The translations under genes and the position numbers were made by a program. Shown here piece by piece: positions 37,181 through 45,280 of a DNA stretch of 58,112 nt; position 1 is the stretch's first letter, and every line of letters starts with the position of its first letter. Source of the DNA: Salipiger bermudensis (GTDB lineage Bacteria > Pseudomonadota > Alphaproteobacteria > Rhodobacterales > Rhodobacteraceae); assembly GCF_020171625.1 (NCBI RefSeq), contig NZ_JAIUZY010000017.1:1-58112 (forward strand), given 5' to 3'. The notes below the pieces were generated by a model. That model was not told where the DNA came from and did not search any database. It saw only the letters and a program-made list of their open reading frames with translations.

Positions 37181-38152
37181 TCAGTTGATCAGCCCGGCCT
37201 CTTTGGCGATGGTGCGAAGGTTCTCGACCCGCTCTTCGATGGAGCTCTGAAGGGCTTCACCGGCAAGGTTCATCGGCAGCAGGCCACGCTCTTTCTGGAT
37301 CGCGGCGAACTCCGGCGTTGCATAGGCGGCCTCGAAGGCATCGACCCACTTCTGGTAGTCTTCGTCGGACACCTCGCCGCCCATGTAGAAGCCGCGCAGG
37401 ATGGTCCATTCCACGTCGAAGCCTTGTTCGATCGCGGTCGGGATCTCGGCAAACGGGGCCTCCAGACGGTCGGGCGACATCACGGCGAGGATGCGCATCT
37501 GGCCGGATTCAATGTGCGGCACCATTTCACCCACATCGCCCATGTAGACCTCGATCGAACCGCCCAGCAGGGCCGCAATCGCATCGCCGCCACCATCGAA
37601 CGCGACATAGCGCATGTCCATCGGCTTTGCTCCGGCTTCGCGCAGCAAGAGCGCGCCCTTCATCCAGTCCTGCGAGCCGACGGAACCGCCCGCGCCCACG
37701 ACGACCGAAGCGGGATCGGCGGAAAAGTCGCTCATCAGCTGCGACAGATCGGTATAGTCGCTGTCGGCACGCACCACCACGGCACCGAAATCGGCGCCAG
37801 CAGTGCCGACCCAGCGGACGTCCTTCTCGGTGAAGGCGCCGTATTTGCCGGTGACGATGTTCAGCAGCGAGCCCGTCGAGAACGCGACGATGGCGGAGCC
37901 GTCATCGGTGCGGGTCGAATTGAAGAGGTTGTAGGCCACTGCCCCGATGCCGCCGGGCATGAAGGTGACCTGAACCGGCGCATCGATATGCGGGTCGAGA
38001 CCGGTCTGCGCCACACGGCAAGTCAGATCGAAGCCACCACCGGGGTTTGCCGGGGCCACGCATTCGGGATTGTCGATCTGGACCTGCGCGGATGCGGATG
38101 CCGCAAAACCGGCGGCCACGATGATGGCCGCGCCAAAGCGAGTGAATTTCAT
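37181..38152 (-). CDS. tctC: TctC periplasmic tricarboxylate-binding protein
   Basis: A 323-residue binding protein with signal peptide ending at ASASA|QVQID (residue 22). Residues 25-48 contain ECVAPANPGGGFDLTC, close to the citrate-binding Salmonella TctC pattern, so citrate or a similar tricarboxylate is a better guess here than for most TctC relatives. The start at 38152 follows AGGGAGGAACACCA. The gene is divergent from the tctD-like regulator. Four 11-bp-spaced repeats lie 65-110 bases upstream of its start. Confidence 0.93.
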   Translation of the reverse strand: MKFTRFGAAIIVAAGFAASASAQVQIDNPECVAPANPGGGFDLTCRVAQTGLDPHIDAPVQVTFMPGGIGAVAYNLFNSTRTDDGSAIVAFSTGSLLNIVTGKYGAFTEKDVRWVGTAGADFGAVVVRADSDYTDLSQLMSDFSADPASVVVGAGGSVGSQDWMKGALLLREAGAKPMDMRYVAFDGGGDAIAALLGGSIEVYMGDVGEMVPHIESGQMRILAVMSPDRLEAPFAEIPTAIEQGFDVEWTILRGFYMGGEVSDEDYQKWVDAFEAAYATPEFAAIQKERGLLPMNLAGEALQSSIEERVENLRTIAKEAGLIN

Positions 38153-38216
38153 TGGTGTTCCTCCCTGAACAATGTCTCCGGGTCCCCCCGGGGTCAGACA
38201 TCTATAGAGAGGCTTG

Positions 38217-38260
38217 CTGATCCAACCCTGACGCGAAGCTGACAGGACGCTGACCTGAGG
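38217..38260. promoter_or_regulatory. Four direct repeats CTGAY at exact 11-base spacing
   Basis: CTGAT at 38217 and CTGAC at 38228, 38239 and 38250 are spaced exactly one helical turn apart between the divergent tctC and tctD-like genes. OmpR-family regulators bind such tandem direct repeats. The site probably binds the TctD-like protein encoded next to it and activates tctCBA. Confidence 0.6.
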
Positions 38261-38315
38261 TGTGGCGCCGTTTCTCCATCTTCCCGGCTCATTGCCGCTC
38301 TGATATCTGTGGGCA

Positions 38316-38990
38316 ATGCGCATTCTTCTGGTGGAAGATAATGACGAACTGGCCGAGACGATCGTGGATCGTCTTCGGGCCGAGGGACATTCCGTTGATC
38401 GCGAAAGCGACGGCAACGAAGCCAACGAGCTGCTGCGCCACATCAATTTCGATATCATTCTGCTGGACGTGAACCTGCCCGGACGCAGCGGCTATGACGT
38501 GCTGCGCTCGCTTCGGGCGCGGTCCGACCAGACCCCCGTGATCATCCTCACGGCGCGCAGCCAGATCGACGACCGCGTGCTCGGCCTCGATGCGGGCGCG
38601 GATGACTACATGATCAAGCCGGTTGATTTCCGTGAATTGTCCGCCCGCTGCCGCGTTCTGGCACGGCGGCGTTCGGGCAGCGCCAGCAACCTTTTTACCG
38701 TCGGTGCCTTCAGTTTCGACCGCGCCGCCAAACTCGCGAAGATCAACGGTCAGGACGCGCAACTGCGCGCGCGGGAAGTGCAGTTGCTGGAGATCATGAT
38801 CGACAACCTTGGCCGTATGCTGACCAAGGAAGAAGTGGCCGACCGCCTCTATACCTTCGAAGAAACGCCGAGCATGAACGCCGTCGAGCAGCTCGTGACG
38901 CGGCTGCGGAAAAAGCTGGAGGGCACCCATCTGGTGATCAAGACCGCGCGGGGTCTGGGCTATATGGCCTATGTCTCGGACGATGACTGA
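38316..38990 (+). CDS. tctD: TctD-like response regulator (OmpR family)
   Basis: A 224-residue regulator. The receiver domain shows VEDND near the start, phospho-acceptor Asp51 in IILLDVNLPG and the Lys in DYMIKPVD. The C-terminal winged helix (about 125-220) ends with IKTARGLGYMAYV. It is paired with the histidine kinase gene that overlaps its end, and it is divergent from tctC, as in known tctDE-tctCBA loci. Its binding site is likely the CTGAY repeat block just upstream. Confidence 0.92.
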   Translation: MRILLVEDNDELAETIVDRLRAEGHSVDRESDGNEANELLRHINFDIILLDVNLPGRSGYDVLRSLRARSDQTPVIILTARSQIDDRVLGLDAGADDYMIKPVDFRELSARCRVLARRRSGSASNLFTVGAFSFDRAAKLAKINGQDAQLRAREVQLLEIMIDNLGRMLTKEEVADRLYTFEETPSMNAVEQLVTRLRKKLEGTHLVIKTARGLGYMAYVSDDD

Positions 38991-41388
38991 ACGGCCCGGC
39001 CATTCGCTGCAACGACGACTGCTGTTCAGCATGGCTGCGGGGTTCGCGATCCTGCTCATCCTGATCTCGATCCTGCTCTGGACCTATGCCCGCTCGGCGG
39101 CGAACCGGACGCACGACCTCCTGCTCGCGGGCGCAGCGCTGTCGATCCTGGAACGGGTCTCGATCGGACCAGACGGACCGACGGTGGACATGCCCTATTC
39201 GGCATTGGAAATCCTTTCATTGAACCCTGTCGACCGCGTTCAGTACCGGGTGTTCGTCCCCGGAAAGGCGGACATCACCGGCAACGAAGACCTCCCCTTT
39301 CCGACGAATGACGAATTGTCCGCCGAGCCTGTGTTCTACGATTCCGATTACCAAGGCGCCGCGTTTCGCTTCGTCATGCAGGGCAGACGTCTGAATGCCC
39401 CGACGGGGGCGGAATGGGTGGCGGTGAAGGTTGGACAGACGGTCGAGGAGCGCGCCTCGCAACAATGGTCCTTCTTTCTCAGCGGCCTGATCGGGCTGGG
39501 GGCGCTGTCTCTGATCGGGCTCGGCTTCGTTTGGGTCGCAATCCGCACGTCACTGTCCCCCCTGCGGCAGATCGCGGGCGACCTGAGGCTGCGCGCCCCG
39601 AATGATCTCTCACCGGTCGAAGGCGCACCGCCGCGCGAAATTCGCGGGCTTTTCGACGCGATCAACGGTTTCATCACCCGGCTCGATCAGAGCCGCTCCC
39701 TCACCGAGACCTTTATCGCCGACGTTGCCCATCAGACCCGCACCTCGCTTTCCGCGCTGCAAGGACACCTGGCGCTGGCGGTCGATGCCGAGGATTTCGA
39801 CGCGATGCGCGCCCGGGTCGACAGGGCTGACAGACAGGCCGCGCGCACGGTGCGGCTGACCAACCAGCTCTTGGCAAATGCGATGGTGATCCACCGATCG
39901 GACCAGGCCAGTATGCACCCGGTGGCGCTGCGGGCGCTGGTCCGGGACACCCTCGCCGAAAGTCTCAAGGACAGCCGGATGCGCAAGATCGCCCTGTCCT
40001 TCGAGGACGAAGGCATCGCGCCGGGACGGGACGTGATCCACGGCGATGCCTTGTCGATCCGCGAGGCGCTGCGCAATCTGATCGAGAACGCCGTGCGACA
40101 TGGCCCTACGGACAACACCGTGACGATCACGCTGGACGAGGCCGACGAACAGGTGCGCCTGAGTGTCGATGACGCCGGACCGGGTATTGCCGACGAGGAC
40201 TTGGCGCAGGCCACCGAGCGTTTCACATCCCTGTCGACCAAGACCAGAGGGTCGGGTCTCGGCCTGTCCATCGTCAAAGCGGTCGCCGAGGGCCACGACG
40301 CGGAGCTGCGCCTCGGGCGGTCGTCGCTTGGCGGGTTGAACGTCACGCTGATTTTCAGGCGCCTCGCGGTGGCCCTCCTGCTGATCCTTGGGCTGGGTTT
40401 CACCGGGCCAGAGGCCCAGGCGCAGACCCTGCGCATCTACAGCGCCACCGACACCCCGGCCATGCAGCCTCTGATCGACGCTTTCATTGCCACCACCCCC
40501 GGCGCCACGGTCGAGTATGTCGAATTTCAAACCATCGACCTCTACGAGAGAATACTCGACAGCACGCCCGAAGAGATGCCGGATGTCGTGATATCCTCGG
40601 CGATGGACCTGCAAGTGGATCTTGTGAACCGCGGCCTCGCGCAACGGGTTTTCCTCCCGGCAGACGCCATGCCGCCGGAATGGGGCACATGGCGCTCGGA
40701 ACTCTTTGGCTTCACCTTCGAGCCGGCCGCCGTGGTCTATGACAGGCGGGCGATTTCGGCGAGCGAGCTCCCCGCAAACCATCGCGATCTCGCAACGTTC
40801 GTGCGCGCCAATGAAAGCCGTCTGAGAGGGCGGATCGGCAGCTACGATCTGCGAGCGTCGGGCGTGGGATATCTCTATGCCTCACAAGACAGCCTGCAAG
40901 GGCCACAGGCGCAACGATTGATCGAGGTTCTCGGGCGCGCCGGTCTGCGCATCTATTGCTGCACGTCGCGAATGGTGGACGCGGTGGCGAGAGGCGAGTT
41001 GGCGTTTGCGGTGAATACGATCGGGTCCTATGCCAGCAGCCTCATCGCGGACATGCCGCAGCTCGGTCTGCATTTCTTCGAGGACTACAATCTCGTGATG
41101 ACACGCACGGCATTTGTTCCGGCCGCATCGAGGCAGCCGGAGCTTGCAGCAAGCTTTGTCACCTATCTTCTCTCCGAAACGGGGCAAAGCGCCATCGCGG
41201 AGCAGACGCCGCTCATTCCGATCCGGCCCAGCGCCCCAGCCCATAAGGAAATCGAGCGAATGATCGCGGAGAAGCGCGGCACCTTCCTCCCGATAAAGCT
41301 GACGCCAGCTTTGCTGACGTTTCTGGATGTTTTGAAGAAGAGGGACTTTCTCTCTGTCTGGGACACGTCCCTTGCACGGCTACCCTGA
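38971..41388 (+). CDS. TctE-like histidine kinase fused in frame to a periplasmic solute-binding domain
   Basis: An 805-residue protein. Residues about 17-39 and 168-191 are membrane segments around a short periplasmic sensor; a HAMP-like linker follows. HisKA has His254 in DVAHQTRTSL. The ATPase part has LRNLIENAVRHG, DDAGPGI (about 401) and GSGLGLSIV (about 427). A normal TctE would end near residue 463. Here the frame runs on through a third hydrophobic segment (464-478, ending GPEAQAQT like a signal-peptide end) into about 320 residues of an ABC-type binding protein (LRIYSATDTPAMQPLIDAF, GLAQRVFLPADA, FTFEPAAVVYDRR). The topology would place that domain in the periplasm. An ATG at 38983 is an equally good start. 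An internal start making a separate binding protein is not excluded; the only candidates are GTG/TTG codons without a clear ribosome site. Confidence 0.85.
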   Translation: MSRTMTERPGHSLQRRLLFSMAAGFAILLILISILLWTYARSAANRTHDLLLAGAALSILERVSIGPDGPTVDMPYSALEILSLNPVDRVQYRVFVPGKADITGNEDLPFPTNDELSAEPVFYDSDYQGAAFRFVMQGRRLNAPTGAEWVAVKVGQTVEERASQQWSFFLSGLIGLGALSLIGLGFVWVAIRTSLSPLRQIAGDLRLRAPNDLSPVEGAPPREIRGLFDAINGFITRLDQSRSLTETFIADVAHQTRTSLSALQGHLALAVDAEDFDAMRARVDRADRQAARTVRLTNQLLANAMVIHRSDQASMHPVALRALVRDTLAESLKDSRMRKIALSFEDEGIAPGRDVIHGDALSIREALRNLIENAVRHGPTDNTVTITLDEADEQVRLSVDDAGPGIADEDLAQATERFTSLSTKTRGSGLGLSIVKAVAEGHDAELRLGRSSLGGLNVTLIFRRLAVALLLILGLGFTGPEAQAQTLRIYSATDTPAMQPLIDAFIATTPGATVEYVEFQTIDLYERILDSTPEEMPDVVISSAMDLQVDLVNRGLAQRVFLPADAMPPEWGTWRSELFGFTFEPAAVVYDRRAISASELPANHRDLATFVRANESRLRGRIGSYDLRASGVGYLYASQDSLQGPQAQRLIEVLGRAGLRIYCCTSRMVDAVARGELAFAVNTIGSYASSLIADMPQLGLHFFEDYNLVMTRTAFVPAASRQPELAASFVTYLLSETGQSAIAEQTPLIPIRPSAPAHKEIERMIAEKRGTFLPIKLTPALLTFLDVLKKRDFLSVWDTSLARLP

Positions 41389-41428
41389 TCGTCGGACGCT
41401 AGGGCTGCGCCAGCGCGAACCCGTTGCA

Positions 41429-41461
41429 GCCCATAGCTGCGCGTGACGCGCAGCTATGGGC
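41429..41461. terminator. Perfect 15-bp inverted repeat, bidirectional terminator candidate
   Basis: Arms GCCCATAGCTGCGCG and CGCGCAGCTATGGGC are perfectly complementary over 15 bases with loop TGA. It lies 40 bases past the kinase stop and before a convergent gene, the place for a shared terminator. No T-run follows on either strand. Confidence 0.55.
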
Positions 41462-41731
41462 CCCAGACTTGGCGGTGGTTTTGCCAGTGCCGGCTCTGAG
41501 CTGCCTCAGGACCTCTCCGAGCCGCCGGACGACCGCCAACCACATGGCCTGAAGGCAGACTTCAATCGGTCAGGTCAGCTCGAAGATCAGACACGGCGAC
41601 AGACAGGGCGCCGGACCAAACCGGCGGATCGGTCGCAATCAGCCCTGCCCCCCGTTCCTGCCCCCGTTTCGAACGCCATCCAAAAACGACCGTCGCGTTG
41701 GGTCGATCGACGGCGCGTCTTCAGGCGCCCC
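41462..41731. other. Non-coding stretch before the convergent oxidoreductase gene
   Basis: Together with the hairpin this makes 343 bases between convergent genes. I see no motif-bearing frame, RNA gene or further hairpin with a T-run. Confidence 0.45.
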
Positions 41732-42844
41732 TCACCCCCATGGCGTCACGAGGTACTTCTCGCCGGTCTTCATCTGGCTAAAGTCGCTGACCGCCTCGCG
41801 GGTGAGCATCTCTTCGAGAGTGACCCGTGTCTTGTAGTGGCTGGCAAAGGTCGTGGTCAGGTTGTCGCGCACCCGCGCGCGCATGCGGGCGACCGTCTCG
41901 CTGCCGGCAGATTGCAGGAACGGGAACAGCAGCCAGCCCGACAGGGTCCAGCCGAACCCGTAGGCGGGCGTCAGCACCGTCTCGTTGGTGTCGAGGCGGC
42001 CGTAGATGTACATCCGCTTGGGCTGGTTCGAGCCGTAGCGCGAGTATTCGTCCATGCGGCTGACCGCGACCTGCTCCATCGCGCGGAAGGCCGTGTCGAC
42101 CGACTTGCCCCCGCCGATCGGGTCGAAGCCGCAGAAGGCCCCGGTGTCGTCGATCGCCTTGGTGAGCTGCGCCATGAAGTCGTCGTCGGCGGAGTTCACG
42201 ACGTGGGTCGACCCGATGTCGCGCAGCAGTTCGGCCTGATCGGCTTTCCGCACGATGTTCACCAGCCCCATGCCGTCCTCGAGGCAGATGCGCGTCAGCA
42301 TCTGCCCGAGGTTCGAGGCCCCGACCGTGTGCAGGATCGACTCCTGCCCCTCGCGCTTGGCCGTCTCCACGAACCCGAGCGCGGTCATCGGATTGACGAA
42401 GGCGCTGGCGCCCTCCTCCGCCGAGTGCTCCCCCAGCGGCAGGCACATGGCGGCGTCGGCAAGGCAATACTGGCTGTAGGCATTGCCCGGCACGCAGGAA
42501 ACGCGCTGACCGATCAGCGCCTGCGCGGCCGGGTCGTCGCCGGCGGCAATGACCGTGCCCGCCCCTTCGTTCCCGGCAGGCAGCTTCAGCCCGTGCCGCG
42601 CTTTCGAGCCGGCATTGGCAGGCTCGGGCACCTTCGCCACGAACTTGCCCGGCGTGAACTCCGCCGTCTCGATATCCGCGGCGCCCACGAGGATGGCGAG
42701 GTCGGAGGGGTTGATCGGCGCGGCCTCCATCTTCACCAGCACTTGGGCGCCGGTAGGATCGGGGGTGGTGACCTCCTCGAGCGCAACGGTCAGCGTGCCA
42801 TCGGGGTCGAGTGTCGTGAAAAGCTGTTGGCCGGTGGTGGACAT
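41732..42844 (-). CDS. Zinc-binding-dehydrogenase-like MDR oxidoreductase
   Basis: A 370-residue medium-chain reductase. The GroES-like half shows VKMEAAPINPSDLAILVG and KLPAGNEGAGTVIAAG. The catalytic zinc cysteines of alcohol dehydrogenases are not seen, so it is closer to quinone oxidoreductase or enoyl reductase types. The Rossmann part has a degenerate glycine motif (TVGASNLGQML, near residue 170) and FCGFDPIGGGKSVD. The start at 42844 follows GGGAGAATACCC. The substrate is unknown. It stands alone between two non-coding regions. Confidence 0.8.
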   Translation of the reverse strand: MSTTGQQLFTTLDPDGTLTVALEEVTTPDPTGAQVLVKMEAAPINPSDLAILVGAADIETAEFTPGKFVAKVPEPANAGSKARHGLKLPAGNEGAGTVIAAGDDPAAQALIGQRVSCVPGNAYSQYCLADAAMCLPLGEHSAEEGASAFVNPMTALGFVETAKREGQESILHTVGASNLGQMLTRICLEDGMGLVNIVRKADQAELLRDIGSTHVVNSADDDFMAQLTKAIDDTGAFCGFDPIGGGKSVDTAFRAMEQVAVSRMDEYSRYGSNQPKRMYIYGRLDTNETVLTPAYGFGWTLSGWLLFPFLQSAGSETVARMRARVRDNLTTTFASHYKTRVTLEEMLTREAVSDFSQMKTGEKYLVTPWG

Positions 42845-43266
42845 GGGTATTCTCCCGCATTTGGTCGTCAGGTGAGGCGCCACCCGCGCGATGGTAGGGG
42901 GGGGCGGCGGCTTTCTCTGCCAAATAGGACGAAGAGCGCCTGCGGCGACCGTCGCCGAAATCTCGCCCAGATCAACTGCCCGCGAGGAAGGCGGAAGCGT
43001 GCTTCTGAATCAATCGCATCCCCCCTTCCAAAGGTGAGGCGCGCTCGAAATGCTCTCAGAACATCAAGACGCGGCGCCCGGGGTGTGGCACCGCTCTCAA
43101 GCGCAAGCGGCGCGCCAGCCGCCTCGGACACGCCAGTCTTTAAGACGCGGGTCCAGGGCTTCTGACGCATCTCCTTTTGCAATCGGACACCGGAGCGCGC
43201 TGCCTGCCTCGAGAAACAGGCAAACGCCCAAAGGTGCGCCGGGGCGCTCTTCCGGAGGACAGCATA
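42845..43266. other. Non-coding stretch, possible decayed DNA
   Basis: This is the first part of a 742-base gene-free gap (42845-43586). It has overlapping open frames without ribosome sites or motifs. Next to it is a LysE-like remnant, so the whole gap may be decayed coding sequence. Confidence 0.4.
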
Positions 43267-43443
43267 CAGCCCCCAATAGCACTCGAAGCCATCGCAATCC
43301 TGATCTATGCGACGGTCGGGCGCTTTGCGGTGGCCTTCGCTTCAACGAAGCTCCATTGGTTTCAGCGCGCATCCGGAAGCGGTATGATTGTCTTTGGGCT
43401 GCTTCTTCTTTTGAGCCACCAACCCGGTCGAGCTGCAGCCTAG
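43267..43443 (+). pseudogene. C-terminal remnant of a LysE/RhtB family exporter
   Basis: About 55 codons up to a TAG at 43441-43443. The predicted peptide has a hydrophobic stretch ALEAIAILIYATVGRFAVAF, then a short loop with a WFQRASGSGMIVFGLLLLL segment. The loop-RxSG-GFG-type ending is that of LysE family amino-acid exporters (about 205 residues when complete). The first three quarters of the gene are missing and no ribosome site exists. Confidence 0.5.
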
Positions 43444-43586
43444 CGCTTGATCTACGTCTGTTGACCACTCGGAACCGCCAATCGCGGCGCGTCTGAGTGG
43501 CAGCACAGCGGGACGACGCGGATATTGTAGACGGCGACGCGCACCGCCATTGCGCTCTCGGGTGTGAATAGGAACAGCGATCTGAC

Positions 43587-44129
43587 ATGCCAAGACTATA
43601 TCTGATAGGAGCATCCTGCTCGGGCGTCTCGACGCTCGGGGCCACGCTGTCGGCGCGCCTGCGCGTGCCGCTGCTGGATGTCGACGGCTTCTACTGGCTG
43701 CCGACAGATCCCCCATTCACGACGAAGCGCCCACCGGAAGATCGGGTCCGCCTGATCCAGGAGAGGCAATCCCGGACCGACGGCTGGGTTCTGTCAGGCT
43801 CCTTCATCGGCTGGGGGGATCGCCTGATCGAGCATGTCGAGATCATCGCCTTTCTGTATACTCCGACGACGATACGGATGCGCCGTCTGGAGCACCGGGA
43901 GGCACAAAGACATGGTGATCGGATCCTGCCGGGTGGCGACATGCATGAAGGCCATCTGGCATTTCGTGACTGGGCCTCTCGCTACGATGATCCGTCGTTC
44001 ACAGGGCGCAATCTCGCGCAGCATGAGCGCTGGCTTGAAGCGCAAACCGCTCCGGTTCTAAGGCTTGACGGCACACAGCCTGCTGACGTGCTCGCCGATA
44101 CGGTCACGACCGCGCTGGACCGGCTCTGA
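43587..44129 (+). CDS. P-loop kinase-like protein (adenylate-kinase-related)
   Basis: A 180-residue soluble protein. The N-terminal beta strand and phosphate loop read LYLIGASCSGVSTLGATL; the glycine frame of Walker A is present but the usual lysine is replaced by valine. The next motif, LLDVDGFYWLPTDPP, and WVLSGSFIGWGDRL fit the small adenylate-kinase-like or topology-modulation ATPase group, where G-A-S-G-x-G-x-[ST]-T loops without lysine occur. The substrate is unknown. The ribosome site is weak (AGGA, 12-13 bases up). Confidence 0.75.
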   Translation: MPRLYLIGASCSGVSTLGATLSARLRVPLLDVDGFYWLPTDPPFTTKRPPEDRVRLIQERQSRTDGWVLSGSFIGWGDRLIEHVEIIAFLYTPTTIRMRRLEHREAQRHGDRILPGGDMHEGHLAFRDWASRYDDPSFTGRNLAQHERWLEAQTAPVLRLDGTQPADVLADTVTTALDRL

Positions 44130-44201
44130 GGGGCCAAGACGCGCGCGATCCCGACCGTCGCGCAGGTGGGCTGGCAGGGAATGGCCCTGCCAGCCCTAGT
44201 C

Positions 44202-44654
44202 TCAGGCCTTGATCCGGAGGGAGGCATTCGGGAACGGGAAGCCAAAATCATCGACCGCGCGCCGGGACACCTCCTGAAATCCGAGCCTCCTGTAGAAGCG
44301 GACGGCTTGCTCATTCGCGGTATAGACCTCGAGGGACAGTTCGCCCTTCCGGGCCAGGGCGTCGGCGATAAGCCTGCGCCCGATCCCGTGGCCTTGCCAG
44401 CCCGGCGCGATGAAGATCCCGCCGATGAAACAGTCCAAAAGGCTGATGAAGCCAACAGCGTCTCCGTCAAGGCAAGCCACGGAGGTCTCCGCCTCTGGCA
44501 GATACGTCTCCTCGATCAGCCTGCGCTGTTCCGTCAGCCTTGTTTCACCGATGAAGGGGTGCGCCTTCAGCGAGGCGGCGAACCATATGGTCGACAGTCT
44601 TTCCAGATCCGTTGCCGCGTCGAAGGGCCGGATCACCACATTTGCGTTCTTCAT
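44202..44654 (-). CDS. GNAT family N-acetyltransferase
   Basis: A 150-residue acetyltransferase that would move an acetyl group from acetyl-CoA to an amine. The acetyl-CoA loop is IFIAPGWQGHGIGRRLI (Q-x-x-G-x-G) and the late motif is EVYTANEQAVRFYRRLGF. The start at 44654 (MKNANVV) has GGAG 5 bases upstream; a longer reading from 44678 has none. The substrate is unknown. It converges on the P-loop gene, 72 bases away. Confidence 0.87.
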   Translation of the reverse strand: MKNANVVIRPFDAATDLERLSTIWFAASLKAHPFIGETRLTEQRRLIEETYLPEAETSVACLDGDAVGFISLLDCFIGGIFIAPGWQGHGIGRRLIADALARKGELSLEVYTANEQAVRFYRRLGFQEVSRRAVDDFGFPFPNASLRIKA

Positions 44655-44902
44655 GAGAACTCCAAAGAAATCATGCAAAAAGGGTCGGCATCCGCGTGCC
44701 GAGCGATGCCGCTAGATGCGGGTCAATCCAAGCCTCTGTGCATAAATCTCCGTCTGTGACGGGATGAGAGTAAGCCGCAGTGCCACCAGCTTCAATGACG
44801 ATTGAGGGCTCGAACCGGACATCCGCTGCGCTTCGACCGAGGGGTCGCAGACCGCAGCGAACGGTCGAACAGCTCCAGTCCAGTAAACGCCGGGAGGCTT
44901 GA

Positions 44903-45103
44903 ATGACCGCCAAAACATCAGAGCGAACTACCTGCGTCGATGGCGGAAGGATCGAAGTCATGGACGACCACAACAGCATGACATGCGACACCTTGCTCCT
45001 CGCCCGAGAGGCCACGCATCGCATGGTGGTAGACGGGCTGCGCAGGATCGAAATGTTCCAGAACGGCAAGGACTATCGCATCATGGTCCGCGCACGCTGC
45101 TGA
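44903..45103 (+). CDS. Small hypothetical protein, 66 residues
   Basis: A short ORF with GGGAGG five bases before the ATG, which supports translation. The peptide is mixed and soluble, with MTCDTLLLAREATHRMVVDG in the middle and a basic C-terminal end IMVRARC. I do not recognise the family; a link to hemin-uptake HemP-like peptides was considered but the motif is lacking. It stands between the GNAT gene (other strand) and the sulfatase gene, 178 bases upstream of the latter. Confidence 0.45.
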   Translation: MTAKTSERTTCVDGGRIEVMDDHNSMTCDTLLLAREATHRMVVDGLRRIEMFQNGKDYRIMVRARC

Positions 45104-45280
45104 TTCAGAAATCCCCGCCGGCCTTTCCCTTGCAGCGCATTTCCAATGTTCTTGGATGGACTTCGGCGGACGATGCCAAAAATTCCCCTTATAAGATTGG
45201 CCCGAGCGACACACGCCAAAATTGTGCTACCCTCGGGACACAAGTTTGATTCCAAGCAATTAAAGAATTGGAGAGAAGTG

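Noticed and set aside
44903-45103. The small ORF as a HemP-type hemin-uptake peptide
   Set aside because: The size and the GKDYRIMV ending recall HemP, but the family's core residues are not there and the neighbours are not heme-related.
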